A stretch of DNA of 7,076 nucleotides. Source: Deltaproteobacteria bacterium. GTDB taxonomy: Bacteria; Desulfobacterota; DSM-4660; Desulfatiglandales; B25-G16. The notes below the pieces were generated by a model. That model saw nothing but the letters and a program-made list of their open reading frames with translations, was not told the DNA's origin and searched no databases. Positions 1 through 6,992 of this stretch are shown in pieces; position 1 is the first letter of the stretch, and every line of letters begins with the position of its first letter. The position numbers and the translations under genes are program-made. The stretch spans positions 1 to 7,076 of the forward strand of contig JAGYMO010000020.1 of the NCBI GenBank assembly GCA_018400255.1, in the 5' to 3' direction.

Positions 1-109
1 GCGCAAAATCGTTCCAACTTCTCGTTTCGCTGAGATTTTTTAATCCTCTTAATGATGCCTGCTGCATAATCTGGGTTAAAATGCCCCGTTAGTGGAGTAT
101 ATTCTGGCC

Positions 110-137
110 TTGACTTTTGCAAAAAAAATTGTAAAAT
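110..137 (+). promoter_or_regulatory. Candidate sigma-70-type promoter for the small gene at 173
   Basis: A TTGACT box at 110-115 matches the -35 consensus at 5 of 6 positions. A TAAAAT box at 132-137 matches the -10 consensus at 5 of 6, with a 16-base spacer. Transcription would begin near 144, about 29 bases before the ATG at 173. This placement argues against translation starting at the upstream in-frame GTG at 92. The region is AT-rich, so chance matches are likely and the call is tentative. Confidence 0.4.
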
Positions 138-172
138 ATATTATACAAAGCTTATATAGAAATACATATGCT

Positions 173-475
173 ATGGACAAGGACGAATTTACAAACAAAT
201 ACATTAACCTGAAGATACTGAAAAGTGCCCAGGAGTACATTAAAAAGGAGGAAAGCGGGGCGACTGCTGTATACCCGATTAAGGTGCCAGATGAATTACT
301 TTATCAGACTTTAAAACAGAAGGGGCCTCAAGGTGCTGATAATGTTATACATTACATATTTAAATTAGGCCTGGGCATTTGGAGTGAAAATTTATATAAT
401 GCCACGTTTGGATCCCAGCAAAGCTTAGAAGACTTTATAAGCCTCCTAAAAAAAAGAAACAGTGAGGGTGAATAG
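173..475 (+). CDS. Small hypothetical protein, possible ribbon-helix-helix segment
   Basis: I do not recognise this 100-residue protein. The N-terminal third is polar and probably helical (residues 3-27, rich in Lys and Glu). Residues 31-38 (TAVYPIKV) look like a beta strand. They are followed by a helix at about 39-51 and a second helix at about 54-72 that ends in LGLGIW. A strand-helix-helix unit of about 42 residues with a PDELL start to the first helix recalls MetJ/Arc/CopG ribbon-helix-helix DNA-binding proteins, but this is pattern inference only. The frame is also open upstream to a GTG at 92. I prefer the ATG at 173 because a candidate promoter lies at 110-137, inside the longer version. 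Neither start has a strong ribosome binding site. The gene stands alone and converges on the CoA-ligase-type gene. No toxin-like partner is visible next to it. Confidence 0.6.
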   Translation: MDKDEFTNKYINLKILKSAQEYIKKEESGATAVYPIKVPDELLYQTLKQKGPQGADNVIHYIFKLGLGIWSENLYNATFGSQQSLEDFISLLKKRNSEGE

Positions 476-490
476 CTTGTTTCTTTTTTA
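447..490. terminator. AT-rich hairpin, possible bidirectional terminator
   Basis: AAAAAAGAAACA at 450-461 is the exact reverse complement of TGTTTCTTTTTT at 478-489, giving a 12-bp stem with a 16-base loop. The right arm ends in six T on the plus strand, and the left side gives eight T on the minus strand. The hairpin spans the stop codon of the small gene and lies just past the end of the convergent CoA-ligase-type gene, where a two-way terminator would be expected. The stem is AT-rich and therefore weak. Confidence 0.4.
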
Positions 491-560
491 GCCTCAATGG
501 CAAAGAGTAATAATTATCACGTTGCAGACATTTCTTGACCCAATTCCCAAAAAATAAGAA

Positions 561-1910
561 CTAATAATTTGATTTTAGAATAGATAATGACCAGGCCGCG
601 GTCTCAAGGGTAGGGTATGTCATTATTTTCTTGCCGGACTCAAATCTTTTAGAAATCTCGTCTTTATTGGGTCCATAAAGCCAAGCAGCCACAGGTTTAT
701 TGAACTGTTTTTTCATTACAGCATTGAGGGATTCAGAGACATCTAAAAATGAAAAATCAGGCAGTAAAGGGGCAATTGAGATGCAAACAACACCATTAAC
801 CTGTGAATCACTCAATACTGCTTCTAACGCTATGGAATACACTTTTTCAGCCCCATACTTCATGACCGCAGGCCATATATCAAGAGGATTTCCAAGGGGC
901 ATCCAGTCAGGGGACAATTTGGCAATCTTGTTGATAGTATTATGAGAAAGGGTAGAAAGTTTTAAGCCATATTTTTCCAGTGCGTCAGCTACCATTATAC
1001 CTGCTGCCCCGCTGAATGTAATAACCGCGATATTATTTCCCTTGAGGGCCGGCATGTTACATAAAGTTTTAACTGCATATTTCATTTGTCCATCTTCTTC
1101 AAGAAATACTATCCCTGCCTGTTTCATGACGCCTTCATGTATTTGAAAATTACCTGCCATGTTACCTGTATGGGACATTGCCGATTTTATGCTTGTTTCA
1201 GTAAGGGCTGTTTTAAGCAGGATAATCCGTTTTTTCTTTGCAACGTCATTTGCCAGAGAAAGAAATTCTTTGCCTTGATATAACCCCTCCATATGGATAG
1301 CTATAATCTTTATGTCAGGGTCTTCCTGGAAATATTTTAGGGCCTCAAAAAAACCAATATCACAGCCATTACCTAGGTCGATACCCTTTCCTATAGCGCC
1401 GCTAAAGTCCTCAGCACCTACAAAAAGAATGCCCGACTGGCATATTAAACCGACTGAAGATTTTTCATTGGTTAATGGCATAAAAGAGGTGGTAAAATTA
1501 TTGTAATTATTAAGGATTCCAAGGGTATTCGGGCCAAGAATCCTTATTCCATGCCTAGTCCCTATCTCTTTGATTGTATTTTGAATTTCCTTTCCTTTTT
1601 TATCCGCGTCGGCAAATCCCTGATTGACAATGATTACATATTTGATATCTGCCTTGGCGCAATCGTTGAGGATATTAATAGTATCTTCTCTTGGGGCGCT
1701 TATGACCGCCAGATCTATGTTTTCTTGTATCTCTTTTATATTAGAGAACGATTTCTTACCTAATATCGATCGGGCGTTAGGATTAACTGGAAAAATCTTG
1801 CCTTTATATCCAAAACGGATCATGTTTTCCATTATATTGTATGATCCTGGTCCGGTTTTTCTACTTAGCCCTATAAGGGCAACACTTTCAGGTTCCATAA
1901 ATTTTTTCAT
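561..1910 (-). CDS. Acyl-CoA synthetase (ADP-forming) alpha-subunit-like protein
   Basis: This 449-residue protein has the domain order of the alpha subunit of NDP-forming acetyl/acyl-CoA synthetases. Residues about 1-125 form a CoA-binding Rossmann domain (ESVALIGLS near the N-terminus, PVNPNA at 41-46), with the family motif LGPNTLGI at 125-132. A succinyl-CoA-ligase-like domain follows, with CQSG at 157-160 and HMEGL at 206-210. His247 in SHTGNMAG is the expected phosphohistidine. Residues 290-449 form the second ligase-like domain (VITFSGAAG, GNPLDIWP). Family members convert an acyl-CoA, ADP and phosphate to the acid, CoA and ATP, or the reverse, in the cytoplasm. The ATP-grasp (beta) domain is absent and no beta gene is in the window, so a partner must lie elsewhere or the role differs. 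The stretch before the histidine (KTALTETSIKSAM) lacks the glycine of the usual KSG-type sequence. AGGAAAGG at 1918-1925 sits 7 bases before the ATG. The gene follows ogg by 68 bases, so co-transcription is possible. The substrate cannot be predicted. Confidence 0.85.
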   Translation of the reverse strand: MKKFMEPESVALIGLSRKTGPGSYNIMENMIRFGYKGKIFPVNPNARSILGKKSFSNIKEIQENIDLAVISAPREDTINILNDCAKADIKYVIIVNQGFADADKKGKEIQNTIKEIGTRHGIRILGPNTLGILNNYNNFTTSFMPLTNEKSSVGLICQSGILFVGAEDFSGAIGKGIDLGNGCDIGFFEALKYFQEDPDIKIIAIHMEGLYQGKEFLSLANDVAKKKRIILLKTALTETSIKSAMSHTGNMAGNFQIHEGVMKQAGIVFLEEDGQMKYAVKTLCNMPALKGNNIAVITFSGAAGIMVADALEKYGLKLSTLSHNTINKIAKLSPDWMPLGNPLDIWPAVMKYGAEKVYSIALEAVLSDSQVNGVVCISIAPLLPDFSFLDVSESLNAVMKKQFNKPVAAWLYGPNKDEISKRFESGKKIMTYPTLETAAWSLSILKSNY

Positions 1911-1917
1911 CCGCTAG

Positions 1918-1925
1918 CCTTTCCT
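1918..1925 (-). promoter_or_regulatory. Ribosome binding site of the CoA-ligase-type gene
   Basis: The minus strand reads AGGAAAGG here, 7 bases before the ATG at 1910. This supports that start and implies independent translation initiation after the upstream ogg gene. Confidence 0.6.
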
Positions 1926-1978
1926 GAGAAATTTATTTGTATTTATTTTTGTATAAAGAGGTACATCAAAGTTAGAGT

Positions 1979-2647
1979 TTATTTAAATATCTCTCCAGTT
2001 TCCTTACACCACATAACTAAATCAAGGTGGCCCATAGGTATTTTAATGTTCTTCGAGAACTCTTTCATGTTTTTTTCTATATGAAGGTATTTCCTGCCTG
2101 TTAGAGTATCTGGGATTTCTTCAATTACTCCAGTTAATTTTAGGTTTTTTAAGATATGCCTGTCAAGGATTGCAAGGCCTTGAGCAGAACCAATGTTTCT
2201 AAGAAAGTGACTTGCCTCCTTATATCCAATTCCCTTAACATTTGAAACTAACCACTCACGCGCATCAAAACCATGACCCATGTCAGCTATAATGTCTGTT
2301 ATAGAAATGCCCTTATCTAAATAAAATTTGTTTCTTGCCTCCACGATATACATTGATTTTTTGTTTATAAATCTCGCACCTTTTAGGTACTTAGAAATAA
2401 GGTTGCTGTCTCCATTAAATAAGACACCTTTTTTTGTCATATTTTCTATCGCATGCCAGCAATATTTTCCTCTGGCCATTGGGGTTAGTATGCAAAATGC
2501 AAGCTCTTTGAAGATTTCCTCTCTTGTTCCATGCCTCCACATTTCCTTAAATTCATCTAGTCTTGCTTTTATCTCTTCTTTTTTTGAACTATGTATTTGT
2601 TTAATTTCTTCAATAAAATGCATCTGTCCAGGCTTTAAATACTTCAT
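1979..2647 (-). CDS. ogg: N-glycosylase/DNA lyase, Ogg2-type 8-oxoguanine glycosylase
   Basis: This 222-residue protein matches archaeal and bacterial Ogg2 in length and motifs. The enzyme removes 8-oxoguanine from DNA and nicks the backbone by beta-elimination, starting base-excision repair. The helix-hairpin-helix is VKGIGYKEASHFLRN (137-151), with Lys143 as the Schiff-base nucleophile. The catalytic aspartate is Asp162 in AILDRHIL. The last residue is Lys222, and a C-terminal lysine is the known Ogg2 feature used to tell 8-oxoguanine from guanine, so the 3' end appears intact. An N-terminal helical part (about 1-60, with FCILTPMARG at 51-60) is also typical. The start is less certain: the ATG at 2647 has no clear Shine-Dalgarno sequence, and Met9 is an alternative. 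The gene is divergent from the helicase and is followed in the same direction by the CoA-ligase-type gene. The protein looks complete, with all catalytic residues present. Confidence 0.92.
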   Translation of the reverse strand: MKYLKPGQMHFIEEIKQIHSSKKEEIKARLDEFKEMWRHGTREEIFKELAFCILTPMARGKYCWHAIENMTKKGVLFNGDSNLISKYLKGARFINKKSMYIVEARNKFYLDKGISITDIIADMGHGFDAREWLVSNVKGIGYKEASHFLRNIGSAQGLAILDRHILKNLKLTGVIEEIPDTLTGRKYLHIEKNMKEFSKNIKIPMGHLDLVMWCKETGEIFK

Positions 2648-2698
2648 GATACGTTTTTATTTTTGAGGTTGAGGATACATTTGATATTATTCTATAAT

Positions 2699-2727
2699 AA
2701 TATAAAATTAGAAAATTCGTAGCTCAA
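2699..2727 (-). promoter_or_regulatory. Candidate promoter for ogg
   Basis: Read on the minus strand, TTGAGC (2727-2722) and TATATT (2704-2699) are separated by exactly 17 bases. They match the -35 consensus at 4 of 6 positions and the -10 consensus at 5 of 6. The ogg ATG lies about 50 bases downstream. The low G+C makes chance matches common. Confidence 0.35.
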
Positions 2728-2738
2728 ATATCTTTGAG
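2723..2738. repeat. Perfect inverted repeat overlapping the ogg promoter
   Basis: CTCAAA-TATC-TTTGAG is a perfect 6-bp inverted repeat with a 4-base spacer. It covers most of the candidate -35 box of ogg (2722-2727), a position typical of an operator bound by a dimeric regulator. No T-tract follows on either strand in the right orientation for a terminator. Regulation is inferred from position only. Confidence 0.35.
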
Positions 2739-2987
2739 AAAAAAATTGAAAACATTGAGGTTACTATTTTTTTGTATCATGAACCATCTTGCTTACTGTT
2801 TTTTAAGGTGGCGGAGGAGACTGTTTTGTAAAAATTATATCTTTTTGTTACAATTGTTTTTTTACGGCTATTTCTACAATGTGCTGAGTTATCTTTATTT
2901 TTTTAAAACTTAGAGAATTGCTAGGCATATGTGGATTAAACAGATAGAAAAATAGACAATACTTTTTCAATAGCCTCATTAAATAAA

Positions 2988-2994
2988 TAAGGTG
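2988..2994 (+). promoter_or_regulatory. Ribosome binding site deciding the helicase start
   Basis: TAAGGTG lies 6 bases before the GTG at 3001. An in-frame GTG at 2992 overlaps this element and has no Shine-Dalgarno sequence of its own, so 3001 is the better-supported start. Confidence 0.5.
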
Positions 2995-3000
2995 TATATT

Positions 3001-5721
3001 GTGCCAAATTCTATAACTAAAAACAAAAGAATTTTTCCTGATTTAGGCAAAAAAAAGCAACATGTGCAAGCTATTCCACGAATAAAGCCAGGTGCGGATA
3101 AAAGGTTGGTCCCTGTCTTTTCAAAGATCGGCGTACCTGAGCAGAAAGAGTTTAGGCCTGACCCTTTTCAACTTGATGCATTATCAGCCATTAAGGATGG
3201 AGATTGTCTAGTGTCTGCGCCAACTGGCAGCGGCAAGACATGGATTGCTACTATGGCTATTGAGGGTGTACGTAATAATAATGGAAAGGCATGGTATGCA
3301 TCGCCTTTAAAGGCCCTTACTAATTCTAAGTATATGGAGTTTAAAAACTACTTTGGTGAAAAAAATGTTGGTGTAGTTACAGGAGACAGGGTAGAAAATC
3401 CCGATGCCCCCATAATTGTCGGTACTACAGAAATTCTTAGAAATCAACTTTATGATGCAATGCATAAAGGTGAGGATTTATCTGCAGATCTCGTGGTATT
3501 GGATGAGGCCCATTTTCTTGGAGATGAGGACAGGGGTGTAGTGTGGGAGGAGATTATAATATACCTTCCAGTCCGTATTCCCCTTCTGCTACTCTCCGCT
3601 ACCATAAAAAATTCTCTCCAAATTTCAGATTGGATTAATCACTTAAGGGGCAAAAAGTGTGTTGTAATAGAGGAGGAAGACAGGCCAGTGCCCCTGTATC
3701 CTCTGTTTTTTCATCCAACAGGAAAACTTTTGCCCTTGCTTGGGAAAAATGGCCTCGATGAAAAGGTTATGCGTTTTTTGAATAGCCCACAAGGCCCAGT
3801 TGTTGGTTCAGCTCGAAGGCTTCCGCCGTTTGGGGAAGTATTAAACTCATTAAGGAAATATAATTTGTTGCCAGCCATTTTCTTTTTGAAATCGAGGGCT
3901 AATTGCAATGATGCACTTGATTTGTGTAAATCAAGCGCTGGACATAATAATAGTAATGAAAAAAGATTAAATAAAAAAATCGACGAGTTCATTGAATTAC
4001 ATCCTCACATAAAGCAATATAACCAGCTTTGGCATTTAAGAAACCTTCATGTAGGTGCTCATCATAGCGGTCAGCTCCCGTTGTGGAAATTATTGATAGA
4101 AAACTTAATGGAAGAGGGCTTGCTTGATGCAATTTTTGCGACATCAACAGTAGCTGCGGGTATAAATGTTCCAGCGCGAAGCATTGTCTTTCTAAATTCG
4201 GATAGATATAATGGGCGTACTTTTGAAAATTTAACCTCTACTGAGCTTCATCAGATGACAGGCAGAGCAGGTAGAAGGGGAATGGATAATATAGGTTTTG
4301 CTATAGTCATTCCGGGGCATTTTATGAATGTGGAATTGGTTGGGCGTCTTTTAAAATCTCCACCTGAGAATATATTGAGTCAGGTAAAAATTGATTTTTC
4401 TATGTCCCTAAACCTTCTCTTATCTTATAAACCTGAAGAAATCAGAGATATTCTTTCTAAATCTTTTGCCAGCTATTTGAATTGGAAAAGTATGGAAAAT
4501 GACATTGATGGGCGATTAAAAGATGCTGGAAAAAAATTGATGAAATTTTTACCACAGTCACTATGCAAATCACCTGAATCCGTTTTAAGTTTAGTGAGAA
4601 AAAGAATTGCTATAAATAATGAAATTAATTTAATAAAAGAAAGAAAGAGTCAGCTTGAAATTAACCTCTCTAAAATTTCAAACCTTATCCCTGGAAGGCT
4701 TTTTTTTGACAATAGATCCAGGCCTTACTGCGCTATAAAAAGGCATATAAAAACCGATAAGGAGGGTGTGCTTGCCTGTCGTATAAGGAATAAAGGTGGG
4801 GGAAGGAAACCGCCAAAGATGAAATTTTTTACCCCAGACAAAATAACATACGTCTTAGACATGGTTATAGATATGCCATCAGATGGCAACCATGCAGCAT
4901 TTATACAGGGTTTTTCCAAGGAATCGATAAAAGAAAGGGCGCACGTTCTAAAAGATTTGCCTTTAGGGGAAGAAGAAATCTCAAAACTCAAGCCTCTTAA
5001 CGACAGGATGTATTTTCTTGAAAATGAGCTAAATCAGATGCCTTGTAAAGAATGCAGGCATTTTTATGTTTGTCATGGAAAAAAAAACAGGGGGTTCCGA
5101 CGTTGCCGGAATGATTTTTCAACCCTCTGGGATTTAAAAAATGCTGTTAGAGAAAAATTGTGGAATGATTTTATGAGGCATTTGGATTTTTTAAAGATGG
5201 AAGGTTATGTAACGGAAGATGACACCCTTTCGGAGGATGGAAAATGGGCGTCAAGGCTTAGAGTTGACCAGCCCCTCGCGATTGCTGAGGGGCTCAGGCT
5301 AGGGTTATTCCCGAGTTCGGATCCTGCTCTACTTGCTGGACTTATAGCCGCCTTTGTGTATGACAGGGAAATTGAAATTGAATTTGATGATTCAAGCATG
5401 CCGGAGGATCTTGTTTTAGCCTATAATAGATTAAAAAAAGGGCTGTTCCCATTAATAGAAAGGAAAACTGTCCATGGTTTCTCGGTAAGGCCAATCCCTT
5501 TGTGGACTGCGGCAACTATTTATGCATGGGCTAAAGGGATTGAATGGAATAAGGTTCTGGATATAGCAGATATGGCGGAAGGAGATTTAGCTATGCTTGT
5601 ATCAAGGACGGCTGATAATTTGAGGCATCTCGTATCATTAGATACAGTCTACCCTCAGATTGCAAAGGCATCAGCCCAGGCCATACCTATGATCCTCAGG
5701 GAGCCCGCAATTTTTGGGTAA
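3001..5721 (+). CDS. Ski2/Mtr4-like DExH-box helicase with DSHCT-type C-terminus
   Basis: From the GTG at 3001 this is a 906-residue superfamily 2 helicase, probably acting on RNA in the cytoplasm and using ATP to unwind it or feed it to a partner. Motifs, numbered from this start: Q-like glutamine at 57, motif I APTGSGKT 73-80, motif II DEAH 168-171, motif III SAT 199-201, Ski2-type GAHHSG 352-357, motif V ATSTVAAGINVPA 380-392, motif VI QMTGRAGRRG 418-427. After the helicase core come a helical region, a basic beta-rich segment at about 565-635 (GGGRKPPK), and a helical C-terminus at about 737-900 resembling DSHCT (DQPLAIAEGLRLGLF, LLAGLIAAFVYDREIE). That order is the Ski2/Mtr4/HelY plan. 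Four cysteines at 682, 685, 691 and 702 form a possible metal site just before the DSHCT part. A second in-frame GTG at 2992 would add three residues. The exact RNA substrate is unknown, and a DNA role beside ogg cannot be excluded. Confidence 0.88.
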   Translation: MPNSITKNKRIFPDLGKKKQHVQAIPRIKPGADKRLVPVFSKIGVPEQKEFRPDPFQLDALSAIKDGDCLVSAPTGSGKTWIATMAIEGVRNNNGKAWYASPLKALTNSKYMEFKNYFGEKNVGVVTGDRVENPDAPIIVGTTEILRNQLYDAMHKGEDLSADLVVLDEAHFLGDEDRGVVWEEIIIYLPVRIPLLLLSATIKNSLQISDWINHLRGKKCVVIEEEDRPVPLYPLFFHPTGKLLPLLGKNGLDEKVMRFLNSPQGPVVGSARRLPPFGEVLNSLRKYNLLPAIFFLKSRANCNDALDLCKSSAGHNNSNEKRLNKKIDEFIELHPHIKQYNQLWHLRNLHVGAHHSGQLPLWKLLIENLMEEGLLDAIFATSTVAAGINVPARSIVFLNSDRYNGRTFENLTSTELHQMTGRAGRRGMDNIGFAIVIPGHFMNVELVGRLLKSPPENILSQVKIDFSMSLNLLLSYKPEEIRDILSKSFASYLNWKSMENDIDGRLKDAGKKLMKFLPQSLCKSPESVLSLVRKRIAINNEINLIKERKSQLEINLSKISNLIPGRLFFDNRSRPYCAIKRHIKTDKEGVLACRIRNKGGGRKPPKMKFFTPDKITYVLDMVIDMPSDGNHAAFIQGFSKESIKERAHVLKDLPLGEEEISKLKPLNDRMYFLENELNQMPCKECRHFYVCHGKKNRGFRRCRNDFSTLWDLKNAVREKLWNDFMRHLDFLKMEGYVTEDDTLSEDGKWASRLRVDQPLAIAEGLRLGLFPSSDPALLAGLIAAFVYDREIEIEFDDSSMPEDLVLAYNRLKKGLFPLIERKTVHGFSVRPIPLWTAATIYAWAKGIEWNKVLDIADMAEGDLAMLVSRTADNLRHLVSLDTVYPQIAKASAQAIPMILREPAIFG

Positions 5722-5865
5722 CCTTAAACAGGCCTTCATTGTAGAAGATTTTTGCATTTTTGTAACTTTCCTTTTTTAGCTTCTTGCACGCATAGAAAAT
5801 CGCATTTATTGTATTATGCATTATTATCTTCATATGTATAAAAAGCCCGGGCTAACAGAATTACT
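5722..5865 (+). other. Intergenic region before the rhomboid gene
   Basis: These 144 bases separate two co-directional genes. There is no convincing terminator. A TATAAAA run at 5837-5843 and a perfect palindrome AGCCCGGGCT at 5844-5853 lie 12-29 bases before the rhomboid ATG. I could not pair a good -35 box with the TATAAAA, and no Shine-Dalgarno sequence precedes the ATG. Read-through from the helicase gene or a separate promoter are both possible. Confidence 0.4.
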
Positions 5866-6834
5866 ATGATACCTCTAAGAGATACAATACGATCAAAGAG
5901 CTACCCTGTAGTAAATCTGACGATTATAGTCATTAATATCTTACTTTTTATTGTAGAGTTAAGCCAGGGCAGTGAATTGAATAGGTTTATATATACTTAT
6001 GGCTTAGTACCCGCAAGATATACTTCACCCGCTATTGGCTCTCGGTTTACCTTTTCTCAGCAGATGTTATCATTACTATCCTTTATGTTTATTCATGGTG
6101 GGTTTTTTCATCTGATTGGAAATTTATGGTCTCTTTTCATATTCGGTGATAATGTGGAAGACAGGCTTGGCCCCATGAAATATTTTTTGTTTTATATCCT
6201 GTGTGGGGTTTCGTCTGGCTTGTTTCATCTCGCAGTTAACTGGAATTCGCCAATTCCAACCATTGGGGCCAGTGGAGCCATTGCAGGGGTGATGGGTGCT
6301 TATATGATACTATACCCTAAATCGAAGATTTTAACATTAATCCCTGTTTTTCTCTTTTTCCCTATTGTGGAGATACCGGCTGTTTTTTTTCTAGGTCTCT
6401 GGTTTGTGTTTCAGTTTTTTAACGCGGCCTCTATGGCGGGAAATCAGGGCATTGCATGGTGGGCGCATATCAGTGGATTTATCTTTGGAATCATTTTTCT
6501 TAAGCTATTACTTTTATCCGGCAAGGGCTCTTCCGGAGGGGTACTTAAAAATATTGTAAGGAGGGATAGGTCCGCAAGGATTCAGAAAATAAGACCTGTC
6601 AGTATTGGCCAGGATCCTGATATGCATGGAAATATAACTATCTCAAGAAAAGAGTCTATTTCTGGCACAAGAAAGCTTGTTAATATCCCAAATGGTTTTA
6701 AAAAGAACTTATTTTTCATAGTCATACCACCCGGCAGTTTCGAGGGGAGAAAACTCAGGCTTGCAGGAGTTGGAAAAGAGATAAATCGAGAAAAAAATGG
6801 CGATCTTTACCTCAAGATAAACGTGGAGGATTAA
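5866..6834 (+). CDS. Rhomboid intramembrane serine protease with DnaJ-like C-terminal tail
   Basis: The first ~218 residues form a six-helix rhomboid protease, which cleaves membrane proteins inside the bilayer. Membrane segments lie near 14-32, 66-95, 103-123, 132-149, 157-187 and 195-218. The active-site serine is Ser136 in GASGAIAG and the histidine is His201 in WWAHISGF. HLIGN at 82-86 supplies the conserved His and the oxyanion Asn. VEDRLGPMKYFLFY at 97-110 is also typical of the family. After a basic linker (about 219-265), residues 268-321 resemble half of the DnaJ C-terminal beta-sandwich: NIP, then VIPPGSFEGRKLRLAGVGK (286-304) and NGDLYLKINVE (311-321), which match the IPPG...G...RLRG.G...GDLYV.V.V pattern. 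With six helices and the N-terminus inside, this tail would be cytoplasmic. It may bind unfolded substrate or a partner, which is inference. No J domain is present. The ATG at 5866 is the only sensible start, although its ribosome binding site is poor. The gene follows the helicase by 144 bases. Confidence 0.9.
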   Translation: MIPLRDTIRSKSYPVVNLTIIVINILLFIVELSQGSELNRFIYTYGLVPARYTSPAIGSRFTFSQQMLSLLSFMFIHGGFFHLIGNLWSLFIFGDNVEDRLGPMKYFLFYILCGVSSGLFHLAVNWNSPIPTIGASGAIAGVMGAYMILYPKSKILTLIPVFLFFPIVEIPAVFFLGLWFVFQFFNAASMAGNQGIAWWAHISGFIFGIIFLKLLLLSGKGSSGGVLKNIVRRDRSARIQKIRPVSIGQDPDMHGNITISRKESISGTRKLVNIPNGFKKNLFFIVIPPGSFEGRKLRLAGVGKEINREKNGDLYLKINVED

Positions 6835-6875
6835 AATTGACAACATAGTAAAAAGTCTTTTACGGGTGATTTTGG

Positions 6876-6892
6876 CCACTTTTGGAAAGTGG
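6876..6892. repeat. Perfect hairpin after the rhomboid gene
   Basis: CCACTTT-TGG-AAAGTGG is a perfect 7-bp stem with a 3-base loop, 41 bases past the rhomboid stop. No T-tract follows on either strand, so it is not a standard intrinsic terminator. It abuts the larger inverted repeat starting at 6893. Confidence 0.5.
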
Positions 6893-6991
6893 TTCATGAA
6901 ATGCTGAGCGTTAATCCCGCTGCTGGAGGCGGGACAAACGGTTCAAGGCCTTGAGGCCGAGTTTTTGGAATGTAGCGAAGTATTTCATGAA
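6893..6991. repeat. Inverted repeat with nested palindromes, possible dispersed element
   Basis: TTCATGAAAT at 6893-6902 is exactly inverted as ATTTCATGAA at 6982-6991, so a 99-base unit is bounded by 10-bp arms. Inside are a CCCGC/GCGGG hairpin (6916-6933) and a perfect 12-bp palindrome TCAAGGCCTTGA (6943-6954). G+C is about 60% in 6901-6960 against about 34% in 6781-6900. Such structure suits a REP- or MITE-like repeat or a structured RNA. No transposase or target duplication is visible, so the class is unknown. Confidence 0.4.
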
Positions 6992-6992
6992 T

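Larger units (their letters stand above)
2648..3000. other. Divergent intergenic region between ogg and the helicase gene
   Basis: This 353-base AT-rich stretch lies between two divergent genes and must hold promoters for both. I see a candidate ogg promoter (2699-2727), a perfect inverted repeat (2723-2738), and a purine-rich run AGGTGGCGGAGGAGA (2806-2820) with no usable start codon after it. No RNA gene is recognisable, and I found no convincing -35/-10 pair for the helicase. A 44-codon frame at 2779-2913 (+) was judged to be chance. Confidence 0.6.

Noticed and set aside
92..172. N-terminal extension of the small protein from the GTG at 92
   Set aside because: A candidate promoter (110-137) lies inside the extension, no ribosome binding site precedes the GTG, and an ATG is available at 173.
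700..1917. Several plus-strand frames of 64-97 codons inside the CoA-ligase-type gene
   Set aside because: They are antisense to a protein with clear family motifs throughout and have no features of their own.
2779..2913. A 44-codon plus-strand frame from an ATG, rich in Phe, Tyr and Leu, resembling a membrane microprotein
   Set aside because: It has no ribosome binding site, and its composition is what AT-rich non-coding DNA gives by chance.
6876..6892. Hairpin considered as an intrinsic terminator for the rhomboid gene
   Set aside because: No T-tract follows the stem on either strand.
6709..6897. A 62-codon minus-strand frame overlapping the 3' end of the rhomboid gene
   Set aside because: Most of it is antisense to the conserved DnaJ-like tail, and it has no recognisable domain or ribosome binding site.
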